64,000 nucleotides of DNA. It comes from Streptomyces roseofulvus. GTDB lineage: Bacteria > Actinomycetota > Actinomycetes > Streptomycetales > Streptomycetaceae. Below, piece after piece: positions 24,552-33,113 of this stretch. The stretch covers positions 5,766,001-5,830,000 of the forward strand of contig NZ_BAAAWE010000001.1 in assembly GCF_039534915.1 (NCBI RefSeq), given 5' to 3'. A program made the translations under genes and the position numbers. How positions within the stretch are numbered: position 1 is the stretch's first letter; each line of letters begins with the position of its first letter. The notes under the pieces were generated by a model that was given only the letters and a program-made list of their open reading frames with translations, was not told the DNA's origin and did no database searches.

Positions 24552-25660
24552 TGAACGACTCATCCTGGGGGGCGCCGGCGGCCGGTTCAGGTCTCGGCGG
24601 ACCCGACCAGGGGCCTGCCCCGGCGGGTCCCGCCCACGATCGGCACCAGGCGGCGCAGACTCGCCCCATGCCCATCGTGCCCGACGTACCCGCCGGCGGA
24701 TTCCAGGACGGACACGGACGGGGGGCCGCTCACCCGGGCGGTCCCCTGTTCCGTGACGAGACACCGCACGAGCACCCGCAGGAGCCCATGCCCAGCCCCG
24801 TCCCGCCGCCTCCGCCGGCCACGGCCCCCGCGCCGCGGCAGAAGAAGAGCGCGGGACGCGACCTGGGCGCGGCCATAGGGGTCGGCGTCGGTCTCGGGGC
24901 CGTGATCATCGCGTCGCTGTTCATCTGGAAGCCGGCGTTCGTCGGCGTGATAGCGGTCGCCGTGGTCGTCGGTCTGTGGGAGCTGACCTCCCGGCTCCAG
25001 GAGCGCAAGGCGATCAAGGCGCCGCTGGTGCCGCTCGCGGTCGGCGGCGCGGCCATGGTCGTCGCCGGGTACGTACGGGGCCCCGAGGGCGCCTGGGTCG
25101 CGATGGCCCTGACGGCGCTCGCGGTGCTCGTCTGGCGGATGACGGAGCCCCCCGAGGGGTATCTGAAGGACGTCACGGCGGGCGTCTTCGCCGCGTTCTA
25201 CGTGCCGTTCCTGGCGACCTTCGTGGCGCTGCTGCTCACCGCCGACGACGGGCCGTGGCGGGTGCTGACCTTCCTGCTGCTCACGGTGGTCAGCGACACC
25301 GGGGCGTACGCGGTCGGCTGGCGCTTCGGGAAGCACAAGCTGGCGCCGCGGATCAGCCCCGGCAAGACCCGTGAGGGACTGTTCGGCGCGGTGGCCTTCG
25401 CGATGGCGGCCGGCGCGCTGTGCATGCAGTTCCTGATCGACGACGGCACCTGGTGGCAGGGCCTGATCCTCGGCCTGGCGGTGGCGGCGAGCGCGACGCT
25501 CGGCGACCTCGGCGAGTCGATGATCAAGCGGGACCTCGGCATCAAGGACATGGGGACGCTGCTCCCCGGTCACGGCGGCATCATGGACCGCCTGGACTCG
25601 CTCCTGCCGACGGCGCCGGTGGTGTGGCTGCTGCTGGCGCTGTTCGTGGGAACGGGCTGA
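24551..25660 (+). CDS. cdsA: Phosphatidate cytidylyltransferase CdsA
   Basis: CdsA makes CDP-diacylglycerol from phosphatidic acid and CTP, the branch point of phospholipid synthesis. The 369-aa protein has a long Pro/Gly-rich cytoplasmic N-terminus of about 100 residues, followed by about eight membrane segments. The family signature near the C-terminus includes SATLGDLGESMIKRDLGIKD near residue 316 and LLPGHGGIMDRLDS near 338. It starts within the frr stop (TGATG). Its last residues, LALFVGTG, are encoded again, out of frame, just downstream. Confidence 0.93.
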   Translation: MNDSSWGAPAAGSGLGGPDQGPAPAGPAHDRHQAAQTRPMPIVPDVPAGGFQDGHGRGAAHPGGPLFRDETPHEHPQEPMPSPVPPPPPATAPAPRQKKSAGRDLGAAIGVGVGLGAVIIASLFIWKPAFVGVIAVAVVVGLWELTSRLQERKAIKAPLVPLAVGGAAMVVAGYVRGPEGAWVAMALTALAVLVWRMTEPPEGYLKDVTAGVFAAFYVPFLATFVALLLTADDGPWRVLTFLLLTVVSDTGAYAVGWRFGKHKLAPRISPGKTREGLFGAVAFAMAAGALCMQFLIDDGTWWQGLILGLAVAASATLGDLGESMIKRDLGIKDMGTLLPGHGGIMDRLDSLLPTAPVVWLLLALFVGTG

Positions 25661-25662
25661 GC

Positions 25663-25698
25663 GGGTTGCCGCTCGCGCTCTTCGTCGGAACGGGTTGA
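25663..25698 (+). pseudogene. Out-of-frame second copy of the cdsA 3' tail
   Basis: Bases 25672-25698 encode LALFVGTG and a stop, the same eight residues and stop as the end of cdsA (25634-25660), displaced by 38 bp and therefore in another frame. Every nucleotide difference between the two is synonymous (for example CTG/CTC, GTG/GTC, GGC/GGT). This looks like the tail of a diverged cdsA allele left by recombination with related DNA. Confidence 0.6.
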
Positions 25699-25717
25699 CG
25701 GACAGCGGGTACTCTGG

Positions 25718-25747
25718 AAGGGCTCGGGCCGTGCGGTCCGGGCCCTT
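25718..25747 (+). terminator. Terminator after cdsA
   Basis: AAGGGCTCGG (25718-25727) pairs with CCGGGCCCTT (25738-25747), with one G-U pair and a 10-nt loop. TCGTCG follows. It lies between cdsA and rlmN. Confidence 0.65.
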
Positions 25748-25861
25748 TCGTCGTCCTCGCCGCCGCGGGGACGGTCCAGTGAGGTCGCTCCGGCAGCAGT
25801 GCCGTGCTCCCCGCCGTCGCGGGACGTCCGACCTCGTGCCTGTTTGAGGAGAGACGCCGTC

Positions 25862-26974
25862 GTGGCTCGTCCGCTGCCCGGAGAACTCACTTTCGTCGCC
25901 CCGCGCGGAGCCAAGAAGCCGCCGCGGCACCTCGCCGACCTGACGCCCGCCGAGCGGAAGGAGGCCGTCGCCGCGATCGGCGAGAAGCCCTTCCGCGCCA
26001 AGCAGCTGTCGACGCACTACTTCTCGCGGTACGCGCACGACCCCGCCGCGTGGACCGACATCCCGGCCGCCGCGCGGGAGAAGCTCGCCGGGGAGCTGCT
26101 GCCCGACCTGATGTCGGTGGTGCGGCACATCTCGTGCGACGACGACACCACCCGCAAGACGCTCTGGCGGCTGCACGACGGCACGCTCGTCGAGTCGGTG
26201 CTCATGCGCTACCCGGACCGGGTGACCATGTGCATCTCCTCGCAGGCGGGCTGCGGCATGAACTGCCCGTTCTGCGCGACCGGGCAGGCCGGCCTGGACC
26301 GGAACCTGTCGACCGCCGAGATCGTGCACCAGATCGTCGACGGCATGCGCGCGCTGCGTGACGGCGAGGTGCCCGGCGGCCCGGCGCGGCTGTCGAACAT
26401 CGTCTTCATGGGCATGGGCGAGCCGCTCGCCAACTACAAGCGGGTCGTCGGCGCCATCCGCCGGCTGACCGACCCGGAGCCGGACGGCCTGGGCCTCTCC
26501 CAGCGCGGCATCACCGTGTCCACGGTCGGCCTGGTGCCGGCCATGCTGCGCTTCGCCGACGAGGGCTTCAAGTGCCGGCTCGCGGTGTCGCTGCACGCGC
26601 CCGACGACGAGCTGCGGGACACCCTGGTGCCGGTGAACACCCGCTGGAAGGTCCGGGAGGTGCTGGACGCGGCCTGGGAGTACGCCGAGAAGTCCGGGCG
26701 CCGGATCTCCATCGAGTACGCCCTCATCCGGGACATCAACGACCAGGCCTGGCGGGGCGACCTGCTGGGCAGGCTGCTCAAGGGCAAGCGGGTGCACGTC
26801 AACCTGATCCCGCTGAACCCGACGCCGGGGTCGAAGTGGACCGCGTCCCGCCCGGAGGACGAGAAGGCCTTCGTCGAGGCCATCGCCCGGCACGGCGTGC
26901 CGGTGACCGTCCGCGACACCCGGGGGCAGGAGATCGACGGCGCCTGTGGACAGCTGGCGGCCGCCGAACGCTGA
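25862..26974 (+). CDS. rlmN: 23S rRNA/tRNA adenine-C2 methyltransferase RlmN (radical SAM)
   Basis: RlmN methylates C2 of A2503 in 23S rRNA and A37 of some tRNAs by a radical SAM mechanism. The 370-aa protein has the cluster motif CGMNCPFCATG near residues 130-140, the SAM motif FMGMGEPLANY near 181, and the C-terminal DTRGQEIDGACGQL. The Cys in GACG near 362 is the methyl-carrying residue. The GTG 25862 follows GAGGAGAG and gives the usual MARPLPGELTFV start. Confidence 0.95.
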   Translation: MARPLPGELTFVAPRGAKKPPRHLADLTPAERKEAVAAIGEKPFRAKQLSTHYFSRYAHDPAAWTDIPAAAREKLAGELLPDLMSVVRHISCDDDTTRKTLWRLHDGTLVESVLMRYPDRVTMCISSQAGCGMNCPFCATGQAGLDRNLSTAEIVHQIVDGMRALRDGEVPGGPARLSNIVFMGMGEPLANYKRVVGAIRRLTDPEPDGLGLSQRGITVSTVGLVPAMLRFADEGFKCRLAVSLHAPDDELRDTLVPVNTRWKVREVLDAAWEYAEKSGRRISIEYALIRDINDQAWRGDLLGRLLKGKRVHVNLIPLNPTPGSKWTASRPEDEKAFVEAIARHGVPVTVRDTRGQEIDGACGQLAAAER

Positions 26975-27008
26975 CCTTGTACTCTGTGCTCGAACACATC
27001 TGCATATT

Positions 27009-27101
27009 CCGACAGGGGAGCGCCACAGCGCTGAGAGTGCGGTAACCGTAGACCGCAGACCCTCTGAACCTCGCCCGGGTCATTCCGGGTAGGAAGTTCG
27101 G
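27009..27101 (+). promoter_or_regulatory. TPP riboswitch (THI element)
   Basis: The RNA shows the conserved TPP aptamer. CCGAC opens P1 and is followed by GGGGAGCGCC, the core GCTGAGAG (27029-27036), GACCCTCTGAACCT (27057-27070), the GGGTCATTCCGGGTAGG region, and GAAGTTCGG closing P1. It lies 96 nt before thiB. By analogy with other actinobacterial THI elements it should lower expression of the thiamine importer when TPP is abundant. TACTCT at 26980-26985 is a possible -10 box. Confidence 0.92.
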
Positions 27102-27196
27102 TCGTAACTCGAGCTGTTGCGCCCTGCCCGCGTCCGGTCCCCGGCCGCGGGCAGGGCCGCGTCTCTTCCTGGTCCCACCCAGGAGGAAGAACCACG

Positions 27197-28282
27197 ATGC
27201 ACACCAAGAAGGCCGCCGCCGTCGCGCTGGCCGCGGCGCTCGGCGTCACGAGCCTGGCCGCCTGCTCGACCGAGGACGTCCGCGGGGCCGCGGGCAAGAC
27301 CGGGACGCCGGCGCCGAAGACCGTGACCCTCGTCAGCCACGACTCCTTCAACGCCTCCAAGGAGGTGCTGGCGGAGTTCACGAAGCGGACCGGCTTCACC
27401 GTGAAGGTGCTGAAGGCCGGGGACGCGGGCGAGGCCGTCAACAAGGAGATCCTGACCAAGGGCTCCCCGCAGGGCGACGTCTTCTTCGGCGTCGACAACA
27501 CCCTGCTCTCCCGCGCCGTCGACAACGGCATCTTCGTCGCGTACGAGGCGAAGGGCGCCGACCGGATCCCGGACACCTTCAAGCTCGACGAGCGGGTCAC
27601 GCCGATCGACACCGGCGACATCTGCGTCAACTACGACAAGAAGTACTTCGCGGACAAGAAGCTGGCGCCGCCGCAGACCTTCGACGACCTGGCGAAGCCG
27701 GAGTACAAGGACCTGCTCGTGGTGGAGAACCCGGAGCGGTCCTCCCCGGGCCTCGGCTTCCTGCTCGGCACCGTCGCGAAGTACGGCGACGAGGGCTGGC
27801 AGGACTACTGGTCGAAGCTGAAGGCGAACGGCGTGAAGACCGTCGACAGCTGGGAGCTCGCCTACAACCAGGAGTTCTCCGGCTCGGCCGGCGGCAAGGA
27901 GGCCAAGGGCGACCGCCCGCTGGTCGTCTCCTACGCCTCCAGCCCGCCGGTCGAGGTGCTGTACGCGGAGCCGCAGCCGAAGGAGGCCCCCACCGGGGTG
28001 TCCACCGGCACCTGCTTCCGGCAGATCGAGTTCGCGGGCCTGCTGAACGGGGCGAAGAACCCCGAGGGCGGCAAGGCGCTGATCGACTTCCTGGTCTCGA
28101 AGACGTTCCAGGACGACATGCCGCTCCAGATGTTCGTGAACCCGGTGGCGAAGGACGCCGCCCTGCCCGAGCTGTTCACCCGGCACGGCGTGGTCATCGA
28201 GAAGCCCGAGACGATGGCGCCGGAGAAGATCGCCGAGAAGCGCGAGGCGTGGATCCAGCAGTGGTCGTCGCTCCTCAAGTGA
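27197..28282 (+). CDS. thiB: Thiamine ABC transporter, substrate-binding lipoprotein
   Basis: The 361-aa protein starts with a lipoprotein signal ending LAAC (Cys23), so it is anchored outside the membrane. It has the ThiB-type fold with TLVSHDSFNASKEVLAEF near residue 42 and GVDNTLLSRA near 97. The TPP riboswitch upstream and the following permease and ATPase genes support thiamine or TPP as ligand. The ATG follows AGGAGGAAG. Its TGA overlaps the thiP GTG. Confidence 0.92.
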   Translation: MHTKKAAAVALAAALGVTSLAACSTEDVRGAAGKTGTPAPKTVTLVSHDSFNASKEVLAEFTKRTGFTVKVLKAGDAGEAVNKEILTKGSPQGDVFFGVDNTLLSRAVDNGIFVAYEAKGADRIPDTFKLDERVTPIDTGDICVNYDKKYFADKKLAPPQTFDDLAKPEYKDLLVVENPERSSPGLGFLLGTVAKYGDEGWQDYWSKLKANGVKTVDSWELAYNQEFSGSAGGKEAKGDRPLVVSYASSPPVEVLYAEPQPKEAPTGVSTGTCFRQIEFAGLLNGAKNPEGGKALIDFLVSKTFQDDMPLQMFVNPVAKDAALPELFTRHGVVIEKPETMAPEKIAEKREAWIQQWSSLLK

Positions 28283-29934
28283 GGCGTGACCGCCGGGGGA
28301 GCGCGGCGCGGCTGGGCCTGATGGCCCTGCCCGTCGCGTTCTTCGCGGTCTTCTTCGCGTGGCCCGTCGTCTCGATCGTGGAGCGCGGGCTGCGGCCGGA
28401 CGGTGCCTGGGACCTCGGCGCGATCGGGACGACCCTGGGCCGGTCCGACATCCTCGACGTGCTCGGCTTCACCGTGTGGCAGGCGGCCGCCTCCACCGGG
28501 CTGACGCTGCTCGTGGCGCTGCCGGGGGCGTACGTCTTCGCCCGCTTCGCCTTCCCCGGCAAGAACGCGCTGCGGGCGGTCGTCACCGTGCCGTTCGTGC
28601 TGCCCACGGTGCTGGTCGGCACCGCCTTCCTGGCTTTGGTCGGGCGGGGCGGGTTCACCGACGAGCTGTGGGGGCTGCGGCTCGACACCAGCGTGTGGGC
28701 GATCCTCCTCGCGCACGTCTTCTTCAACTACGCGGTCGTCGTCCGGACCGTCGGCGGGCTGTGGGCGCAGCTCGATCCGCGCCAGGAGGAGGCGGCCCGG
28801 GTGCTCGGCGCGTCCCGGTGGACGGCCTGGCGGACGGTGACGCTGCCCGCCCTGGTGCCGGCCGTGTCGGCGGCGGCGCTGATGGTCTTCCTCTTCACCT
28901 TCACCTCCTTCGGCGTCGTGCAGATCCTCGGCGGGGACGCGTACACGACGCTGGAGGCGGAGATCTACCGGCAGACGGCCCGGCTGCTCGACCTGCGGAC
29001 GGCGGCCGTCCTGACGCTCGCGCAGTTCGTGGCGGTGGGCGCGATCCTCGCCGTGCACGCGCGGACGGTGCGGCGGCGGGAGACCGCGCTGCGGCTGGTC
29101 TCCCCGGAGCTGACCGCCCGCAGGCCGCGCGGCGTCGGGCAGTGGGCGCTGCTCGGCGGGGTGCTGGCCTCGGTGGCGGTGCTGATCCTGCTGCCGCTGG
29201 GCGTGCTGGTGGAGCGTTCCTTCGCCACCCCGGAGGGGTACGGGCTCCGCTCCTACCGGGCGCTCGGCTCGCTCGACGAGGCCGGGACGTTCCTGGTGCC
29301 GCCGCTGGAGGCGGTCGGGAACTCGCTGCGGTACGCGGTCGCGGCCACCGCCATCGCCGTGGTGATCGGCGGGCTCGCGGCGGCGGCGCTCACCAGGCGT
29401 GCCGGGCGGCTCGTGCGGGGCTTCGACGCGCTGCTGATGCTGCCGCTCGGGGTGTCGGCGGTGACCGTCGGCTTCGGGTTCCTCATCACGCTCGACGAGC
29501 CGCCGTTCGACCTGCGGGCCAGTTGGATCCTCGTCCCGCTCGCGCAGGCGCTGGTCGGGGTGCCGTTCGTGGTGCGGACCATGCTGCCGGTGCTGCGGGC
29601 GGTGGACCAGCGGCTGCGGGAGGCGGCGGCGGTGCTCGGCGCCTCGCCGTGGCGGGCCTGGCGCGAGGTCGACCTCCCGCTGGTGCGGCGGGCGCTGCTG
29701 ATCGCCGCCGGGTTCGCCTTCGCGGTGTCGCTCGGCGAGTTCGGCGCGACCGTCTTCATCGCCCGGCCCGACAGCCCGACCCTGCCGGTCGCGGTGGCGC
29801 GGCTGCTCGGCCGGCCGGGCGCACTCAACTACGGGCAGGCGATGGCCCTGTCGACGATTCTGATGGTGGTGTGCGCGGTCTCCCTGCTGCTGCTGGAGCG
29901 GCTGCGCACCGACGGGACCACCGGGGAGTTCTGA
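28279..29934 (+). CDS. thiP: Thiamine ABC transporter permease (fused double domain)
   Basis: The 551-aa protein has about twelve membrane segments in two homologous halves, the ThiP layout. Each half has an EAA loop: EEAARVLGASRWTAWRTVTL near residue 172 and EAAAVLGASPWRAWREVDL near 448. GTG 28279 overlaps the thiB stop (GTGA); in-frame GTG codons at 28249 and 28261 would also lie inside thiB. No clear ribosome site is visible, so translation probably depends on coupling. The stop overlaps the thiQ ATG. Confidence 0.9.
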   Translation: MRRDRRGSAARLGLMALPVAFFAVFFAWPVVSIVERGLRPDGAWDLGAIGTTLGRSDILDVLGFTVWQAAASTGLTLLVALPGAYVFARFAFPGKNALRAVVTVPFVLPTVLVGTAFLALVGRGGFTDELWGLRLDTSVWAILLAHVFFNYAVVVRTVGGLWAQLDPRQEEAARVLGASRWTAWRTVTLPALVPAVSAAALMVFLFTFTSFGVVQILGGDAYTTLEAEIYRQTARLLDLRTAAVLTLAQFVAVGAILAVHARTVRRRETALRLVSPELTARRPRGVGQWALLGGVLASVAVLILLPLGVLVERSFATPEGYGLRSYRALGSLDEAGTFLVPPLEAVGNSLRYAVAATAIAVVIGGLAAAALTRRAGRLVRGFDALLMLPLGVSAVTVGFGFLITLDEPPFDLRASWILVPLAQALVGVPFVVRTMLPVLRAVDQRLREAAAVLGASPWRAWREVDLPLVRRALLIAAGFAFAVSLGEFGATVFIARPDSPTLPVAVARLLGRPGALNYGQAMALSTILMVVCAVSLLLLERLRTDGTTGEF

Positions 29935-30953
29935 TGCTGACCCTTGAGGGAGCGACCGTACGGTTCGGGGCGCGGGCGGTCCTCGACGCGGTGGACCTGG
30001 CGGTCGCCGAGCACGAGATCGTGTGCGTGCTCGGGCCGAGCGGCTCCGGGAAGTCGACGCTGCTGCGGGCGGTCGCCGGGCTCCAGGCGCTGGACGCGGG
30101 CCGGGTGCTGCTCGGCGGCGCCGACCAGGCGGGGGTGCCGGTGCACCGGCGCGGGGTGGGGCTGATGTTCCAGGACCACCAGCTCTTCCCGCAGCGGGAT
30201 GTCGCCGGGAACGTGGCGTTCGGGCTCCGGATGCACGGGGTGGCGAAGGACGAGCGGGCCGGGCGGGTGGCGGAGCTGCTCGACCTGGTGGGTCTGCCGG
30301 GGGCCGGGCGCCGGTCGGTGGCCGCGCTGTCCGGCGGCGAGCAGCAGCGGGTGGCGCTGGCGCGGGCGCTGGCCCCGCGGCCACGGCTGCTGATGCTGGA
30401 CGAGCCGCTGGGGCAGCTGGACCGCGGGCTGCGGGAGCGGCTCGTGGTGGAGCTGCGGTCGTTGTTCGGGCGGCTCGGCACGACGGTCCTCGCGGTCACC
30501 CACGACCAGGGGGAGGCGTTCGCGCTGGCGGACCGGGTGGTGGTCATGCGGGACGGGCGGATCGTGCGGTCGGGCACGCCGGTGGAGGTGTGGCAGCGGC
30601 CGGGCTCGGAGTTCACCGCCCGCTTCCTCGGCTTCGAGAACGTGGTCCCGGCGACCGTGTCCGGGGCGGTGGCGGAGACCCCGTGGGGCCGGATCCCGGT
30701 CCCGGCCGGCGCGCCGCGGGGGGAGCGGCGGCTGCTGGTCCGCCCGGCGGGCGTCCGGGTGGCGGCCGAGGGCCTGCTCTGCCGGGTCGAGTCCCGCACC
30801 TTCCGGGGCCATCACGTGACGGTCGTGCTGCGGCCGGCGGACGGTCCGCCGCTGGAGGCGGAGTTCCCGCTGCGGGACGTGCCCGAGGAGGGCGCGGAGG
30901 TGGCGGTGGTCTTCCGCGCCGAGGAGGTCGTGGTGCTGGACGGTGACGTGTAG
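29934..30953 (+). CDS. thiQ: Thiamine ABC transporter ATP-binding protein
   Basis: The 339-aa ATPase has Walker A GPSGSGKST near residues 34-42, Q-loop FQDHQLFPQ near 79, signature LSGGEQQR near 131 and Walker B LLMLDEP near 151. A C-terminal regulatory (TOBE-like) domain starts near 245; E. coli ThiQ (232 aa) lacks it, so this one is closer to PotA/FbpC-type subunits. It is the last gene of the riboswitch-controlled operon. Confidence 0.9.
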   Translation: MLTLEGATVRFGARAVLDAVDLAVAEHEIVCVLGPSGSGKSTLLRAVAGLQALDAGRVLLGGADQAGVPVHRRGVGLMFQDHQLFPQRDVAGNVAFGLRMHGVAKDERAGRVAELLDLVGLPGAGRRSVAALSGGEQQRVALARALAPRPRLLMLDEPLGQLDRGLRERLVVELRSLFGRLGTTVLAVTHDQGEAFALADRVVVMRDGRIVRSGTPVEVWQRPGSEFTARFLGFENVVPATVSGAVAETPWGRIPVPAGAPRGERRLLVRPAGVRVAAEGLLCRVESRTFRGHHVTVVLRPADGPPLEAEFPLRDVPEEGAEVAVVFRAEEVVVLDGDV

Positions 30954-30962
30954 GACCCCGCC

Positions 30963-31010
30963 GGTGGCCCCGCCGTGAGCGCGGAGGCGGGGCAGTCGCC
31001 AGGGGCCACC
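30963..31010. terminator. Terminator between convergent thiQ and ABC permease gene
   Basis: GGTGGCCCC (30963-30971) pairs with GGGGCCACC (31002-31010), with an alternative inner stem CCCCGCC (30968-30974) with GGCGGGG (30986-30992). It lies in the 100-nt gap between two converging genes and may serve both directions. Confidence 0.6.
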
Positions 31011-31053
31011 GCAGGCGGCCCGTGGCGATCCGGCCCTTCGGGGTGCGGGCCGG

Positions 31054-32202
31054 TCAGGCGGTCAGCGGCAGGGCCGCGAGTTCGCCGATCAGCCAGGTGA
31101 GCGGGAGGAACACGGCGAGCAGCGCCCCGGCCCGGAGCAGCGCGGCGGTGCGGAGCACGGTCGGCGGGGCGCCGAGCCGGGCCAGCGCCTCGGCGGTGTG
31201 GGCCCGGCACTGGCGGGACTCCAGGGCGGCGGTGAGCAGGGTCGCCGTGGTGCACGCCAGGACGACGCCGGCGCCGAGTCCGGTGAGCGGTCCGAACGCG
31301 GGTCCGCCGTCCCCGGCGCCGTACACGGTGGCGGCGGCGAGGGTGCCGGAGAGCACCGCGCAGACCACGCCGAGGGGGCGGCCGATGCGGGTGGCCTCGT
31401 CCATGAGGACCCGGCCGGCGAGCAGGCGTACGGCTCCGGGCCGGGCGGTCTGGAGCAGCCGGCCGCACAGGTGGGTGAGGCCGGGGCCGGCGAGCGCGAG
31501 CCCGGCGGCGGTGAGGATCCAGCCGGCCAGGACGCCGGCGGGGGAGCCGTCGAAGCGGCCGGGCAGCGCGACGCCCGCGCCGCCGCCGCGCCCCGCGTAG
31601 GTCTCCACGGCGAGGCCGACGGCGACCAGCGCGACACCCCAGGGGAGGCCGCCCGGTACCGGCCGGGCGGCGCCCTCGGCGGCGGGGGCGCCGGTGCGGG
31701 GGCGGAGCGCGAGGCCGGCGGCGGTGGCGCCGGCGACCGGCACGATCGCCAGGAGGGTGAGGGCGGCGGCCAGCGGCAGCGGCTGCCCGGCGGCGAGCAG
31801 GTCGGCGGCCGCCCCGTCGAAGGGGAGGCCGGTGATGTCGCCGCGCAGGTGGAGGTAGACCAGGAGGGCCACCATGGAGCCGAGGGTGCAGGCGACGGCG
31901 GTCGAGGTGGCGGCGATGGCGGTGAGCCGGGCCGGGCCGAGGCCGATCGACGAGAGTCCGGGGCGGGGCCGGGTGGCCGGGTCGGTCCGGGCGACGGCGA
32001 CGGCGAACTGGACGGTGGCGGCGACCGGCAGCGCGCACCAGAGCAGCCGCAGCACGGAGGCGGAGGAGTGCTCGGGGTGGCCGACGGCGTAGCCGAGCGT
32101 GCACAGCAGCAGGAAGCCCACGCCGGCGGCGGCCGCGGCGACGAGGAGCCGCCGCAGCTGGACCAGCGGGTGGGAGCCGCGGACTAGACGGAGAGCGAGC
32201 AC
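31054..32202 (-). CDS. ABC transporter permease-like membrane protein
   Basis: The 382-aa protein is very rich in Ala, Gly, Leu and Val and shows about eight to ten hydrophobic segments, starting with LLVAAAAAGVGFLLLCTLGY near residue 18. It lacks an EAA importer loop, so it resembles an exporter (FtsX/ABC-2-like) permease. The GTG 32202 lies inside the end of the ATPase gene (19-nt overlap), showing that the two form one transporter. The substrate is unknown; candidates are drugs, lipids or peptides. Confidence 0.75.
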   Translation of the reverse strand: MLALRLVRGSHPLVQLRRLLVAAAAAGVGFLLLCTLGYAVGHPEHSSASVLRLLWCALPVAATVQFAVAVARTDPATRPRPGLSSIGLGPARLTAIAATSTAVACTLGSMVALLVYLHLRGDITGLPFDGAAADLLAAGQPLPLAAALTLLAIVPVAGATAAGLALRPRTGAPAAEGAARPVPGGLPWGVALVAVGLAVETYAGRGGGAGVALPGRFDGSPAGVLAGWILTAAGLALAGPGLTHLCGRLLQTARPGAVRLLAGRVLMDEATRIGRPLGVVCAVLSGTLAAATVYGAGDGGPAFGPLTGLGAGVVLACTTATLLTAALESRQCRAHTAEALARLGAPPTVLRTAALLRAGALLAVFLPLTWLIGELAALPLTA

Positions 32203-32912
32203 GCGGTGACGCCCTCCGCCCCCGAGGCGGGCGGCACGCTGCCGGCCCGGCGTCCGTCGAGCAGGGTGATCGCCCGGTCGGCGAGCGCCGCGACCTCGCC
32301 GTCGTGGGTGGCGAGGAGCACGGTGATGCCGTGCGAGCGGGCGGCGGCGGTGAGGGTGCGGAGCACCTGCGCGCCGTCGGCCCGGTGCAGGGCGGCGGTG
32401 GGTTCGTCGGCGAAGAGGACGGTGGGGCCGGCGGCGAGCGCCCGGGCGATGGCGGTGCGCTGGCGCTGGGAGCGGGTGAGGCCGTGCGGGCGGGTGCGGG
32501 CGCAGGCGCCGATGTCGAGGCGGTCCAGCCATTCGCCGGCGGCGGTCTTCGCGGCCTTGTGGGGGACGCCGCGGAGCAGCAGCGGGAGGGCGGTGTTCTC
32601 CCAGGCGGTCAGCTCGGGGACGAGGCCGGGCTCGGGGCCGATCCAGCCGAAGCGTTCGCGGCGGAGCCGTTCGCGGCCGGCGGGGGAGAGGGTGTGGACG
32701 GGGGAGCTGTTGAACCAGACCTCGCCCTTCTGGGCCCGGAGCTCGCCGGAGAGGCAGCGCAGCAGGGTGGTCTTGCCGCTGCCGCGGGGGCCGGTGACGG
32801 CGAGGATCTCGCCCTCGCGGACGCCGACGGAGACGCCGCTGAGGGCCTCCGTGCCGCCGAGGGAGCAGTGCAGGGAACGCGCCCAGAGCACGTCGTTGTC
32901 CGGTGGGGCCAT
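32184..32912 (-). CDS. ABC transporter ATP-binding protein with degenerate signature
   Basis: The 242-aa ATPase has Walker A GPRGSGKTTLL near residues 41-51, Walker B TVLFADEPTAALH near 165 and the H-loop LLATHDGEVAALADR near 203, in the LolD/MacB style of exporter ATPases. The signature position reads LTRSQRQR instead of LSGGQQQR near residue 144. The ATG 32912 follows GAGGTG at 6 nt (MAPPDNDVLWAR). The permease gene overlaps its 3' end. Confidence 0.85.
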   Translation of the reverse strand: MAPPDNDVLWARSLHCSLGGTEALSGVSVGVREGEILAVTGPRGSGKTTLLRCLSGELRAQKGEVWFNSSPVHTLSPAGRERLRRERFGWIGPEPGLVPELTAWENTALPLLLRGVPHKAAKTAAGEWLDRLDIGACARTRPHGLTRSQRQRTAIARALAAGPTVLFADEPTAALHRADGAQVLRTLTAAARSHGITVLLATHDGEVAALADRAITLLDGRRAGSVPPASGAEGVTACSLSV

Positions 32913-33028
32913 CGCGTACACCTCGATGTCGGATCCGATTCTTGCGTCCCCCGTCCGGGGGAACGACGGGCGGGCCTGTCGGTCACTGGGCACCGTAAGT
33001 ATTCGGATCCGTTTGTACGGACAGCACA

Positions 33029-33075
33029 CGGCCCGGGCCGCCGCCATCCACTCGGATGGCGGCATGCCCGGGCCG
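33029..33075 (-). terminator. Strong terminator downstream of the aminotransferase gene
   Basis: Outer arms CGGCCCGGGC (33029-33038) and GCCCGGGCCG (33066-33075) enclose inner arms GCCGCCATCC (33040-33049) and GGATGGCGGC (33054-33063) with loop ACTC. It is a 20-bp stem with a small internal bulge. It lies about 40 nt past the end of the aminotransferase gene on the minus strand. Confidence 0.85.
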
Positions 33076-33113
33076 CGGGGGTCACGCCGTGAGGGCGGCG
33101 TGGCGCTGGGGGG

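Noticed and set aside
25420..25698. Separate small gene ending in the second LALFVGTG
   Set aside because: Its upstream part is a shifted reading of cdsA; only the last residues are meaningful, as a recombination scar.
31054..33113. Mobile element between thiQ and the aminotransferase
   Set aside because: No terminal repeats, transposase or composition change; the ABC pair has normal codon use.
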